This document shows, in pieces, positions 32,814 through 40,994 of a DNA stretch of 64,000 bases. The DNA lies in assembly GCA_943369755.1 (NCBI GenBank), contig CALROG020000011.1, forward strand, positions 1 through 64,000, written 5' to 3'. A program made the translations under genes and the position numbers. Below the pieces are notes generated by a model. It worked only from the letters and a program-made list of their open reading frames with translations. It was not told the DNA's origin and did no database searches. How positions within the stretch are numbered: the first letter of the stretch is position 1; each line of letters begins with the position of its first letter. Origin of the DNA: CALROG01 sp943369755 (lineage in GTDB: Bacteria; Pseudomonadota; Gammaproteobacteria; Burkholderiales; Burkholderiaceae_C).

Positions 32814-35132
32814 TCAGTCGACCCTGGTATTGCGCGCCAGGCGCGAGGCGTTCAACACTACGGCCAGCGAGCTCGCGGCCATGCCCAGCCCGGCCAGCCA
32901 GGCGGGCATCCAGCCGACCACCGCCAGCGGCACGCAGACCAGGTTGTAGGCAAGTGCCCACGCCATGTTTTGCCGCACCACGCCGCGGGTTCGCTTCGCC
33001 AGCTGCAACAAGGATGGAACGCCGCCCAGTTGCCCCCCCAACACCACGGCGTCAGCCCGGGAACGTGCCAGCGCGCTGGCCTGGCCCAGCGTGACAGACA
33101 GGTCGGCAAGGGCCAGCACCGGCGCGTCATTGATGCCGTCACCCACCATGGCGACGCGGTGGCCGCGTTGCTGCAAGCTGCGCACATGGGCCAGCTTGTC
33201 TTCGGGCGAACACTCGCCAAAGGCGGCGTCGATGCCAGCGCTCCTGGCCAGCGCTTGTACTGCACCTGCCCGGTCGCCCGAGAGCAATTGCACTGTCAGG
33301 CCCATGTCGCGCAACGCCTGGACGGCCGCCCGGGCATCCGGACGCAAAGCCTCACTCAAATCAAAGCTGGCCAGCCAGCCTTGACTGTCCGCCAGATGAA
33401 CCTGTTGCCCGTCGCCCTTGCACTGCGGCGCAGGTGCGTTGCAAAACCTGGCTGAACCCAGCCGAAGCACACCACCCGCCATGCCCGCCCCAGCGCTTGC
33501 GCGCAGGCCCTGACCCGGCAATTCCTGCACATCCGTCACCTGCGCGGTCCCGGGTGGCGCGGCAGCGACCAGCGCGCGAGACACGGGGTGCAGCGAATGT
33601 TGTGCCAACGCCGCGGCCAGGCGCAGAGCCTGATCGGCGGTGCTGCCATCGCGGGTGTACACCGCCCCGACGGCCATGCGGTCATGCGTGAGCGTTCCGG
33701 TCTTGTCAAACACCACCGTGTCGATGCGGGTAGCCGTTTCAAAGGCCTGCAGTCGGCGCACCAAAGTGCCACGCCGGGCCAAGGCACCGGCTGCCGCCAG
33801 GGTGGCCGCCGGTGTGGCCAGCGACAGCGCGCAGGGGCAGGTAACGATCAGCACCGCAATGGCCACGCCGATCGCTTGGCTCGGGTCAATCGGCCACCAC
33901 CACAATGCGGCCAGCGCACTGGCCAGCAGCACTCCCACCAGGAACGGGCGGGCTATGCGGTCTGCCAGCTGCGCCAGCGCGGGCTTGTCGGCAGCGGCCT
34001 GCTGCATCAGCGCCACAATGGCGGCGTAGCGCGTCTGCGCGCCGGTGCGCAGCACCCGCACCAGTACCACCCCGGTAAGGTTGTGGCTGCCGGCAATCAC
34101 CGACGACAAGCCTTGCGGGCCGGCTCGGCGCAGCAAGGGGCGCGACTCGCCGGTGAGCAGGGCCTCGTCAACCTGGGTTTCGCCTTCCAGCAACTCGCCG
34201 TCGGCCGGAAAGGCTTCGCCGGGCAGCAAACGGATGACGTCGCCCGGCACCAGGCGGTGCACTGCAACCCGCTCAAACCCGCCGTCGGCGACGCGCCGCT
34301 GCACGCTGTCGGGCAAGCGCCGCGACAGCGCTTGCAGCGCACCTGCCGTGCGGTCACGCAGGCGTTGCTCCAGCATGCGGCCACTGAGCAAGAAGAAAAC
34401 GAACATCGTCAACGAGTCGTACCAGACCTCGTGCCCCCAGGGCCCCGTGGGTTGCACCGTGGCGGCAGTACTGGCAACAAAGGCAATGACGATGCCCAGG
34501 GCCACCGGCACGTCCATGCCGACCCGGCCCTGACGCACGTCGCGCAACGCGCTTGCAAAAAAAGGCCGGCACGAAAACACCAGCACCGGCAGACTCAGCA
34601 CCCAGGAGGCCCAGCGCAGCAAGCGCGCCATCTCGGACGTCAGTTCGCCGGGCTGCGCAACATAGGCCGGAACCGCATACATCATGACCTGCATCATGCA
34701 AAAGCCCGCGACCAGCCAGCGCCAAAGCATGAGGCGCTGCGCCTGGCGCGTTGCCTCGCCCTGCAACAGGTCGGCCACCGGCACGCTGCGGTATCCGGCA
34801 CGGGCCACCGCTGCGAACCAGGCCGACGGGCGGGTGGCGTCAGGCGACCACACCACCCGCGCCAGCTGGCTGGCGCCGTTGACAAGGGCGCCGCGCACGC
34901 CGGGCACAGCGCGCAGCGCGGACTCGACGGTCAATGAACAGGCAGCGCAATGCATGCCCTCGATGGCCACATGCGACTCCCAGTAGCCCGACGCGTCGTC
35001 GCAGGGGCGACTGAAGGCCTCCCAGTCCTGGCGCTGGTCCACAACCGCCCGCAGCGCGGCGTCGACTTCGGACAAGTCCGCGGGTGTCGGCAAGGGCATG
35101 GGCAGGCCTGGGCCCAACGTGGCAAGGGTCAT
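32814..35132 (-). CDS. ccoI: Copper-translocating P-type ATPase CcoI
   Basis: This 772-residue P1B ATPase supplies copper for cbb3 assembly. It has an N-terminal heavy-metal domain (GMHCAACSLTVESALRAV), the membrane copper site CPC in VTCPCALSLATP, the phosphorylation motif DKTGTLTHDR and the hinge GDGINDAP. I chose the ATG at 35132; an earlier in-frame start at 35174 would overlap the FNR box. It is upstream of ccoS and ccoN, the usual order in this family. Confidence 0.93.
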   Translation of the reverse strand: MTLATLGPGLPMPLPTPADLSEVDAALRAVVDQRQDWEAFSRPCDDASGYWESHVAIEGMHCAACSLTVESALRAVPGVRGALVNGASQLARVVWSPDATRPSAWFAAVARAGYRSVPVADLLQGEATRQAQRLMLWRWLVAGFCMMQVMMYAVPAYVAQPGELTSEMARLLRWASWVLSLPVLVFSCRPFFASALRDVRQGRVGMDVPVALGIVIAFVASTAATVQPTGPWGHEVWYDSLTMFVFFLLSGRMLEQRLRDRTAGALQALSRRLPDSVQRRVADGGFERVAVHRLVPGDVIRLLPGEAFPADGELLEGETQVDEALLTGESRPLLRRAGPQGLSSVIAGSHNLTGVVLVRVLRTGAQTRYAAIVALMQQAAADKPALAQLADRIARPFLVGVLLASALAALWWWPIDPSQAIGVAIAVLIVTCPCALSLATPAATLAAAGALARRGTLVRRLQAFETATRIDTVVFDKTGTLTHDRMAVGAVYTRDGSTADQALRLAAALAQHSLHPVSRALVAAAPPGTAQVTDVQELPGQGLRASAGAGMAGGVLRLGSARFCNAPAPQCKGDGQQVHLADSQGWLASFDLSEALRPDARAAVQALRDMGLTVQLLSGDRAGAVQALARSAGIDAAFGECSPEDKLAHVRSLQQRGHRVAMVGDGINDAPVLALADLSVTLGQASALARSRADAVVLGGQLGGVPSLLQLAKRTRGVVRQNMAWALAYNLVCVPLAVVGWMPAWLAGLGMAASSLAVVLNASRLARNTRVD

Positions 35133-35167
35133 GGCCGCAAGGCTACCGGGCGAGCTGCCGGTTGCGG

Positions 35168-35181
35168 TTGACATGGATCAA
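35168..35181. promoter_or_regulatory. FNR box between ccoI and usp
   Basis: TTGAC-ATGG-ATCAA matches the FNR consensus at nine of ten positions. It is centred about 42 bases upstream of the ccoI ATG and 64 bases upstream of the usp ATG. It could serve either divergent gene. Confidence 0.82.
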
Positions 35182-35238
35182 CCGGGCCGGGTTGCACTGG
35201 CGCTAAGCTTGATCGCACTGCACCAGAAGGAGATCCAC

Positions 35239-35682
35239 ATGTACCAACGAATTCTTGTTGCCACCGACGGCTCAACCCTGTCAAAAAAAGCGGTGGCAAG
35301 CGGCCTCGGCCTGGCTGAACTTTGTGGGGCCGAGCTGGTGGCCATGAAGACAGTACCGCGCTACCCGATGAGCTATTTCGAGGGCTCGGTCGCGTTGGCG
35401 CCCGAGGAAGTCGGCCGCATTGAAAAGCAATGGGCCGAAGGCGGCCAGGCCATCGTCGACGCCGTTAAGCAAGCCGCCGAAAGAAAAGGCATCAAGGCCC
35501 GTGCGGTAACTGTGCGCTCCGATCTGGTGGCCGAGTCCATCATCGCCACCGCACGCAAATACAAATGCGACCTGATCGTCATGGCCTCTCATGGCCGCAA
35601 GGGACTCAAGCGGATTCTGCTTGGCAGCGAGACCCAACATGTGCTGACCCATTCACATGTGCCGGTTCTGGTGCTACGCTAA
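35239..35682 (+). CDS. Universal stress protein (UspA family)
   Basis: This 147-residue protein has the single Usp domain: RILVATDGSTLSKKAVA at the start, and the ATP-binding loop G-x2-G-x9-G-(S/T) in SHGRKGLKRILLGSETQHVL near the end. It probably binds ATP or AMP in the cytoplasm. An FNR box lies just upstream, so low oxygen may induce it. A second usp gene follows 37 bases later. Confidence 0.93.
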   Translation: MYQRILVATDGSTLSKKAVASGLGLAELCGAELVAMKTVPRYPMSYFEGSVALAPEEVGRIEKQWAEGGQAIVDAVKQAAERKGIKARAVTVRSDLVAESIIATARKYKCDLIVMASHGRKGLKRILLGSETQHVLTHSHVPVLVLR

Positions 35683-35719
35683 GCTCGACACTGAATCAAC
35701 CGACCAAAGGCATGCAACC

Positions 35720-36142
35720 ATGAAGATCCTTCTCGCCGCAGACGGCAGCAGTTACACCAAAAAAGCCCTGGGCTGGCTCGTCACGAATCAGAGTTTTGGT
35801 GAGCCGGATGACGAACTCATCGTCGTGCACGTACAAATGCCAATGCCTCCGCGGGTGCGCAGTGCAGTTGGCGCCGACGTGTGCAAGACCTACTACGACG
35901 AAGAGGCCAAGAAGGTCATCGCGCCGATCGAAAAGTTCCTCAAGCGCCATGACATGAAGTCGCGCGTGAGCTATGCGGTGGGCTCGCCGTCAGAAGAAAT
36001 CCTGCGTCTGGCAAAACGCGAAAAGGTGCACGAAATCGTCATGGGTACCCATGGCCGTGGCCTGCTCGGCCGCGCACTGATGGGCTCGGTGGCGCAACGG
36101 GTGCTGGCCGAAAGCTCAGTACCGGTGTTGCTGGTCCGCTGA
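35720..36142 (+). CDS. Universal stress protein (UspA family)
   Basis: This 140-residue Usp protein starts MKILLAADGSSYTKKALGWL and has the C-terminal nucleotide loop THGRGLLGRALMGSVAQRVL. It is distinct in sequence from the first Usp and is probably transcribed with it. The stop is close to the convergent egtB stop (nine bases apart). Confidence 0.92.
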   Translation: MKILLAADGSSYTKKALGWLVTNQSFGEPDDELIVVHVQMPMPPRVRSAVGADVCKTYYDEEAKKVIAPIEKFLKRHDMKSRVSYAVGSPSEEILRLAKREKVHEIVMGTHGRGLLGRALMGSVAQRVLAESSVPVLLVR

Positions 36143-36192
36143 ACCGCTGGTTCAGGGCAGTTCACGGGCCAGGCGCAGGCCCGTGAACTGCC
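36140..36192. terminator. Hairpin at the convergent ends of usp and egtB
   Basis: A 15-bp perfect inverted repeat (GGCAGTTCACGGGCC, then seven bases, then its complement) occupies 36156-36192, entirely within the last codons of egtB. A smaller hairpin GAACC-GCT-GGTTC lies at 36140-36152. There is no T-run. They may act as a bidirectional transcript end or 3' stabiliser. Confidence 0.45.
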
Positions 36193-37462
36193 AGCGGGCG
36201 TCGGTAGCAAAGAAGTTGCGGTAGCTGGCGCGCACATGGTCGGCCGGCGTGGCACAAGAACCACCGCGCAGCACGTACTGGTTGACCATGAATTTCCCGT
36301 TGTATTCCCCTACCGCCCCCGCCCAGGGGCGGTACCCCGGGTAGGCCTGATAGCTGCTCGACGTCCATTCCCAGGCGTCGCCCAATGCCTGCAGTAACCC
36401 GGCTGCCTGCCGGGCCACCGGCATCGGGTGCAGTGCGCCCGAGCCGACAAAATTGCCGGCCTCGCGGTGTGCCTGTTCGCACGGTGCTACGGCGGCCTCC
36501 CACTCGGCTTCCGTGGGCAGGCGTGCGCCAGAAAAGGCTTTGTCCGTGCCCGCCTTCCAGCGGGCAAAGGCGTCGGCCTCGAAGTAGCTGATATGGGTAA
36601 TGGGTGTGTGCGGGTCTACCGGCACCTCGCCATGCAGCGTGAAGCTGGTCCAGCCGCCCCCGTCTTGCGGGCGTGACCAATACAGCGGTGCCTCGATCGC
36701 GTTGGCATTCACCCAGTCCCACCCGGCAGCAAGCCACCAGCGGGCGTCGCGGTAACCCGCGTCGGCCATGAACTCTGCCCACTCCCCATGCGTGACCAGG
36801 CGGTTGAGCAGCGAATAGGGCCGCAGCCAGTGGTCGTGACGCGGGGTTTCATTGTCAAACGCGAAGCTGCACCCCGGTGCACCCAGCGCCACCAGCCCGC
36901 CGTCAAACGCCAGCCAGCGGGCCGCCACCGGTGCTACAGGGGCCAGCGGCCAGGCCTTTTGGTAGGCCGGGCGCAAGGGGTTGCACCACAGCAGATGCTT
37001 TACATCGGTCAGCAGCAACTCCTGGTGCTGTTGCTCATGCTGCAGGCCCAGCTCGACCAGGCTGGCAAGCTCTTCGTCCATCGGTTGGGCCAGCAGCCGG
37101 ACCATGCGTGCGTCCACATCGGCGCGCCAGCGCAGCACCTCAGCCAGCGCAGGCCGGGTCAGCAGGCCGCGCTGAGGCCGAGGGTGGCGCTCACCCACCT
37201 GCTGGTAGTAACTGTTGAACAGCACCCGAAAGCTGGCGTCAAAAGGCGCGTAGCCGGGCTCGAAGCGCTCGAGAATGAAGGTCTCGAAGAACCAGGTGAC
37301 ATGCGCCAGATGCCACTTGACCGGGCTGGCGTCGGGCATCGACTGGGCCTGGCAGTCCTCGGGCGACAGTGGCGCTGCCAAGCTGACAGACTGGGCGCGA
37401 ATATCAGCAAAGCGCTGGGCCAGCGCGGTGGCGGTTCGGGGCGTGGCTTGAGGCTGGTTCAT
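36152..37462 (-). CDS. egtB: EgtB-like ergothioneine biosynthesis protein
   Basis: This 436-residue protein has an N-terminal DinB-like domain with the iron-binding pattern HEQQHQE (in LQHEQQHQELLLTDVKH, about residue 135) and WHLAHVTWFFE. A C-terminal formylglycine-type domain follows (VTHGEWAEFMADAGY, RLPTEAEWEAA, LRGGSCATPADHVRASYRNFF). EgtB joins hercynine with a thiol donor using iron and oxygen. EgtD, the methyltransferase partner, is not in the window, so it must be elsewhere or this is a paralogue with a different role. Confidence 0.87.
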   Translation of the reverse strand: MNQPQATPRTATALAQRFADIRAQSVSLAAPLSPEDCQAQSMPDASPVKWHLAHVTWFFETFILERFEPGYAPFDASFRVLFNSYYQQVGERHPRPQRGLLTRPALAEVLRWRADVDARMVRLLAQPMDEELASLVELGLQHEQQHQELLLTDVKHLLWCNPLRPAYQKAWPLAPVAPVAARWLAFDGGLVALGAPGCSFAFDNETPRHDHWLRPYSLLNRLVTHGEWAEFMADAGYRDARWWLAAGWDWVNANAIEAPLYWSRPQDGGGWTSFTLHGEVPVDPHTPITHISYFEADAFARWKAGTDKAFSGARLPTEAEWEAAVAPCEQAHREAGNFVGSGALHPMPVARQAAGLLQALGDAWEWTSSSYQAYPGYRPWAGAVGEYNGKFMVNQYVLRGGSCATPADHVRASYRNFFATDARWQFTGLRLARELP

Positions 37463-37586
37463 ACGGAAACTCTCTGATCTGCATGCAGACTAGTCGAAGT
37501 CGCGCCAGAGAGTGCGTTTCTTACAGTTTGCTACTGACAGCTTCGGGTTCAATCTCCCTCAGCCATCACCCACACCACCTCAAACC

Positions 37587-39152
37587 CTAGACAAACAGCC
37601 CTTGGTACTGCGCGCGCAGCAGGTTCTTCTGCACTTTCCCCATGGTGTTGCGCGGCAGTTCGGCCACGACGAAGCAGCGCTTTGGAATTTTGAAGTTGGC
37701 GAGCTTGGCCTTCAGCGCACCCACGATGGCGTCAGGCTGCAGCGCAGCCCCTGGTTTGGCAATGACCACCGCCACGCCTACTTCGCCAAAATCGGGGTGC
37801 GGCACGCCCACCAGCGCACTTTCAGCCACACCGGGCAGCTCGTTGATGTAGCCCTCAATCTCGGCCGGGTAGACGTTGTAGCCACCGCTGATGATCAGGT
37901 CTTTGCTGCGGCCCACGATGGTCACATAGCCGCGCTCGTCCACTTTGCCCACATCGCCGGTCTTGAAGTAGCCGTCGGCAGTGAACTCTTCCTTCGTTTT
38001 CTCGGGCATGCGCCAATAGCCCTTGAACACATTGGGGCCCTTGACCTGAATGCCCCCAACCTCGCCAGTGGCCAGGTCCTTGCCGTCGTCGTCCCGCACC
38101 CGCAGGCTTACCCCCGGCAGCGGGAAGCCCACCGTGCCGCCCCGGCGCTCGCTCTGGTTGGCGTAGCGCTCGTCGGCAGCATAGGGGTTGGAGGTAAGCA
38201 TTGCGGTTTCGCTCATGCCGTAGCGCTCAACAATGGTGTGGCCCGTGCGCGCTTTCCAGTCATTGAAAGTTTCCACCAGCAGCGGTGCCGAACCCGCCAC
38301 AAACAGCCGCATGTTGCGTACCGTGCTGCGGTTCAGGCCCGGCTCCGCCAGCAGGCGAACGTACAGCGTGGGCACACCCATGAACAGCGTGGCTTCGGGC
38401 AGCTTGCCCAGCACCACCTTGGGGTCGAACCTGGCGCACCAGATCATCTTGCTGCCGTTGATCAACGCTCCATGCAGCGCCACAAACAGGCCATGCACAT
38501 GGAAGATGGGCAGGGCGTGAATCAGCACGTCGCCTGCGCGCCAGCCCCAGTAGTCTTTCAACACCAGTGCATTGCTCAGCATGTTGCCGTGCGCAAGCAT
38601 TGCGCCCTTGCTGCGCCCGGTGGTGCCGCTGGTGTAAAGAATGGCGGCCAGGTCGTCGGCACTGCGGTGCGCCACCGCATGTCGGTCGCTGCAGTGCGCA
38701 GCACGCTCCAGCAGGCTGCCGGTACGGTCGTCATTGAGGGTAAAGACGTTGCGGGTGCCGGCCTTGAAGGCAATTTTGCTGACCCAGCCGAAGTTGCTGG
38801 CCGTGCAAACCACCACAGCGGGCTCGGCGTTGCCGATGAAGTATTCAATCTCGGCGCTCTGGTAGGCGGTGTTCAGCGGCAAGAACACATAGCCCGCGCG
38901 CAGCGTGGCCAGATAAAACATCATGGCCTCGACCGACTTCTCCACCTGCACCGCAACGCGCGCGCCCTCGGGCAGCTTGAGCGACAGCAGCAGGTTGGCC
39001 ATCATGGCGGTGGCGCGGTCCAGGTCGCGCCAGCTGTAGTGCAGCGCCGGTTTGTCTGCGTCGGCCGTTTCCACCGCCACCGCGTCCAGGTCGGCGGGGA
39101 AGGCGGCGCGCAGTGCGGCAAACAGGTTGTGGTTGTTGGCGACAGGTTTCAT
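37587..39152 (-). CDS. matB: Malonyl-CoA synthetase MatB
   Basis: This 521-residue acyl-CoA synthetase has the AMP-binding motif YTSGTTGRSKGAMLAH, the YGMSETAMLTSNP motif, the TGDVGKVDERGYVTIVGRSKD hinge and the C-terminal catalytic lysine motif PRNTMGKVQKNLL. It activates malonate to malonyl-CoA with ATP. It ends the mat operon, five bases after the enoyl-CoA hydratase stop. MatB is chosen over a general acyl-CoA ligase because malonyl-CoA decarboxylase is in the same operon. Confidence 0.93.
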   Translation of the reverse strand: MKPVANNHNLFAALRAAFPADLDAVAVETADADKPALHYSWRDLDRATAMMANLLLSLKLPEGARVAVQVEKSVEAMMFYLATLRAGYVFLPLNTAYQSAEIEYFIGNAEPAVVVCTASNFGWVSKIAFKAGTRNVFTLNDDRTGSLLERAAHCSDRHAVAHRSADDLAAILYTSGTTGRSKGAMLAHGNMLSNALVLKDYWGWRAGDVLIHALPIFHVHGLFVALHGALINGSKMIWCARFDPKVVLGKLPEATLFMGVPTLYVRLLAEPGLNRSTVRNMRLFVAGSAPLLVETFNDWKARTGHTIVERYGMSETAMLTSNPYAADERYANQSERRGGTVGFPLPGVSLRVRDDDGKDLATGEVGGIQVKGPNVFKGYWRMPEKTKEEFTADGYFKTGDVGKVDERGYVTIVGRSKDLIISGGYNVYPAEIEGYINELPGVAESALVGVPHPDFGEVGVAVVIAKPGAALQPDAIVGALKAKLANFKIPKRCFVVAELPRNTMGKVQKNLLRAQYQGLFV

Positions 39153-39157
39153 GACGG

Positions 39158-39955
39158 TCAGAAGGCGGGTTTACGTTTTTCGATGAAGGCGGTGACGCCT
39201 TCGCGGTGCTCTTGACTGGCAGCGTAGCGGTAAGCATTTGCTATTAAATTTGTAGTGGCTTGCGCATATTCCATGCGGGCTAGAGGCCAATTTTGCACTT
39301 GGAGCTGCCTGAAAGCCCGCTTGTTAAGGCGGGCCGCCTGGGGTGCCAGCGCGGCGATGCGCTGGGCGGTTTGGGCGGCGTCCCGGGCCACATCGGCATC
39401 TGCCAGTACGCGGTTCAAAAAACCGCGCTGCTTCATCTCGGCGGCGTCCAGCACGGCAGCCGACAACAGCATTTCTTTGGCCGTCAGTTCGCCCGCCGCC
39501 TGTGCAACCAGTTGCGCCTCGCGCGGCGCCATTGGAAAGCCCAGCCGCGCAATCGGCGCACCGAACCGTGCCGACGCCCCGGCAATCCGGATGTCGCAGC
39601 AGCTCGCGATCTCCAGGCCCGCCCCCATGCAGGCTCCTTCAATCTGGGCAATCAGCGGCAGGTCGCAGTCCAGCAGCGCCTGCAAGCCACCCCACACCTG
39701 GTTCTCATGAAAGTCGCGCAGCGCCGCCTCATCAAAGCGAAAGCCAGGGTATTCAGAGATATCACCACCCGCGCAGAAAGCCCCGCTCTGGCCTTGCAGC
39801 ACGACGCAACGCACATCGGTGCGCTCCTGCAAGCCGCAGGCGACGTCGCGCAGCTGGCGCCACATCGCGCGCGACATGGCGTTGAGTTTGCCCGGATGAG
39901 ACAGCGTGACCCGTGCCACCGCCCCTTCTAGCGCCAGGCGAACCTCACCCGTCAT
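39158..39955 (-). CDS. Enoyl-CoA hydratase/isomerase family protein with a repeat insertion
   Basis: This 265-residue crotonase-fold protein has the oxyanion-hole motifs AFCAGGDISEYPG and IEGACMGAGLEIASCCDIRIAG. I chose the ATG at 39955. Near the C-terminus (residues about 218-238) the dispersed repeat copy A is read as VQNWPLARMEYAQATTNLIA, before the usual AYRYAASQEHREGV tail. Its substrate in malonate metabolism is unknown. It lies between the binding protein and matB genes. Confidence 0.87.
   Translation of the reverse strand: MTGEVRLALEGAVARVTLSHPGKLNAMSRAMWRQLRDVACGLQERTDVRCVVLQGQSGAFCAGGDISEYPGFRFDEAALRDFHENQVWGGLQALLDCDLPLIAQIEGACMGAGLEIASCCDIRIAGASARFGAPIARLGFPMAPREAQLVAQAAGELTAKEMLLSAAVLDAAEMKQRGFLNRVLADADVARDAAQTAQRIAALAPQAARLNKRAFRQLQVQNWPLARMEYAQATTNLIANAYRYAASQEHREGVTAFIEKRKPAF
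39240..39300 (+). repeat. Dispersed ~60-bp repeat, copy A (inside enoyl-CoA hydratase gene)
   Basis: This segment lies in frame in the enoyl-CoA hydratase gene. Aligned without gaps it matches copy B (53806-53865) at 46 of 60 positions, with an exact TAGTGGCTTGCGCA run. The reverse complement is what the gene reads. Confidence 0.75.
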
Positions 39956-39965
39956 GCAACGCCCT

Positions 39966-40952
39966 TCAGTCGAGCTTGGCACCCGAGGCCTTGACCACCG
40001 CCGCCCATTGCTTGATCTCAGCGCTGATGAACGCAGCAAACTGCGGCCCCGCCAGGTTGGAGAACTCGGCCCCCTGGCGCGCCCACACCGCCTTGGCTTC
40101 GTCGGTGCTGCAGGCCTTGCGGATTTCATCAACAGCACGGGCTTGCGCGTCAGCCGGCGTGCCACGCGGAGCCCACACGCCATACCAGGTGGTGACGTTG
40201 TAGCCGGGCAGGCCAAGCTCGCCGGCACAGGGCACATCCGGGAATGCCGGGTTGCGCTTGGGGCCCGACACCATCAGGGCCTTGATGCGGCCCCCAGTAA
40301 TGTGCGCGGCCGACGAACCCAGGCCGTCGAACATCAGCTCGACGTCGCCAGCGATCAGGCCTTGCAGCGCGGGGCCTGCACCACGGTAAGGAATGTGTGT
40401 GATGAAGGTACTGGTTTGCTGCTTGAACAGCTCGCCTGCCAGGTGGTGCGAGGTGCCGCCGCCCGCCGAACCGTAGTTGAGCTTGCCCGGGTTCTTTTTG
40501 GTGAACTCCAGAAACTCCTTGAAATTGGCTACCGGCACCTTCTTCGGGTTGACCACCAGCACCTGCGGCACGCTGGCCACCAGGATCAGCGGGACCAGGT
40601 CTTTTTCAAGGTCGTATTCGAGCTTGGGGTACATGCTGGGTGCAATCGTGTGGTGCACCGCCCCCATGAACAACGTGTAGCCGTCCGGCACCGCTTTGGC
40701 GGCGATGCCTGCACCGAGCGTGCCGCCCGCGCCGCCGCGGTTGTCAATGATCAACTGTTTGCCGGTCAGGCGGGCAAACTGGGCCGACATCGGGCGTGCA
40801 AATGCGTCCGTGCCCCCACCGGCCGGGAACGGCACGATCATGTTGACCGGCTTGGTGGGCCAGCCTGGCTGGGCCTGGCCCAGGGTCGAATAAACGGCTG
40901 CGCTGGCAACCGCTGTGCGCAGCACGGTGCGCCGGGTAAGGCTTGGGGTCAT
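39966..40952 (-). CDS. Bug/TctC-family binding protein in the malonate operon
   Basis: This 328-residue protein has a signal peptide (residues about 1-27) and the Bug motifs NMIVPFPAGGGTDAFARPMSAQF, IIDNRGGAGGTLGAGIA, LNYGSAGGGTSHHLAGELFK and HIPYRGAGPALQGLIAGDVEL. It probably binds malonate or a related dicarboxylate in the periplasm. The gene lies between matA and the enoyl-CoA hydratase gene, but the TctA and TctB membrane parts are not in the window. Confidence 0.9.
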   Translation of the reverse strand: MTPSLTRRTVLRTAVASAAVYSTLGQAQPGWPTKPVNMIVPFPAGGGTDAFARPMSAQFARLTGKQLIIDNRGGAGGTLGAGIAAKAVPDGYTLFMGAVHHTIAPSMYPKLEYDLEKDLVPLILVASVPQVLVVNPKKVPVANFKEFLEFTKKNPGKLNYGSAGGGTSHHLAGELFKQQTSTFITHIPYRGAGPALQGLIAGDVELMFDGLGSSAAHITGGRIKALMVSGPKRNPAFPDVPCAGELGLPGYNVTTWYGVWAPRGTPADAQARAVDEIRKACSTDEAKAVWARQGAEFSNLAGPQFAAFISAEIKQWAAVVKASGAKLD

Positions 40953-40994
40953 GTCTGTCTCCTTTTATTGGGTCAAAAAACTGGAACTGAAAAC

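Noticed and set aside
35133..35174. A longer ccoI start at 35174
   Set aside because: It overlaps the FNR box at 35168-35181, so the ATG at 35132 is preferred.
37512..39215. A 567-codon plus-strand frame opposite matB
   Set aside because: MatB on the minus strand has all acyl-CoA synthetase motifs; the opposite frame has none.
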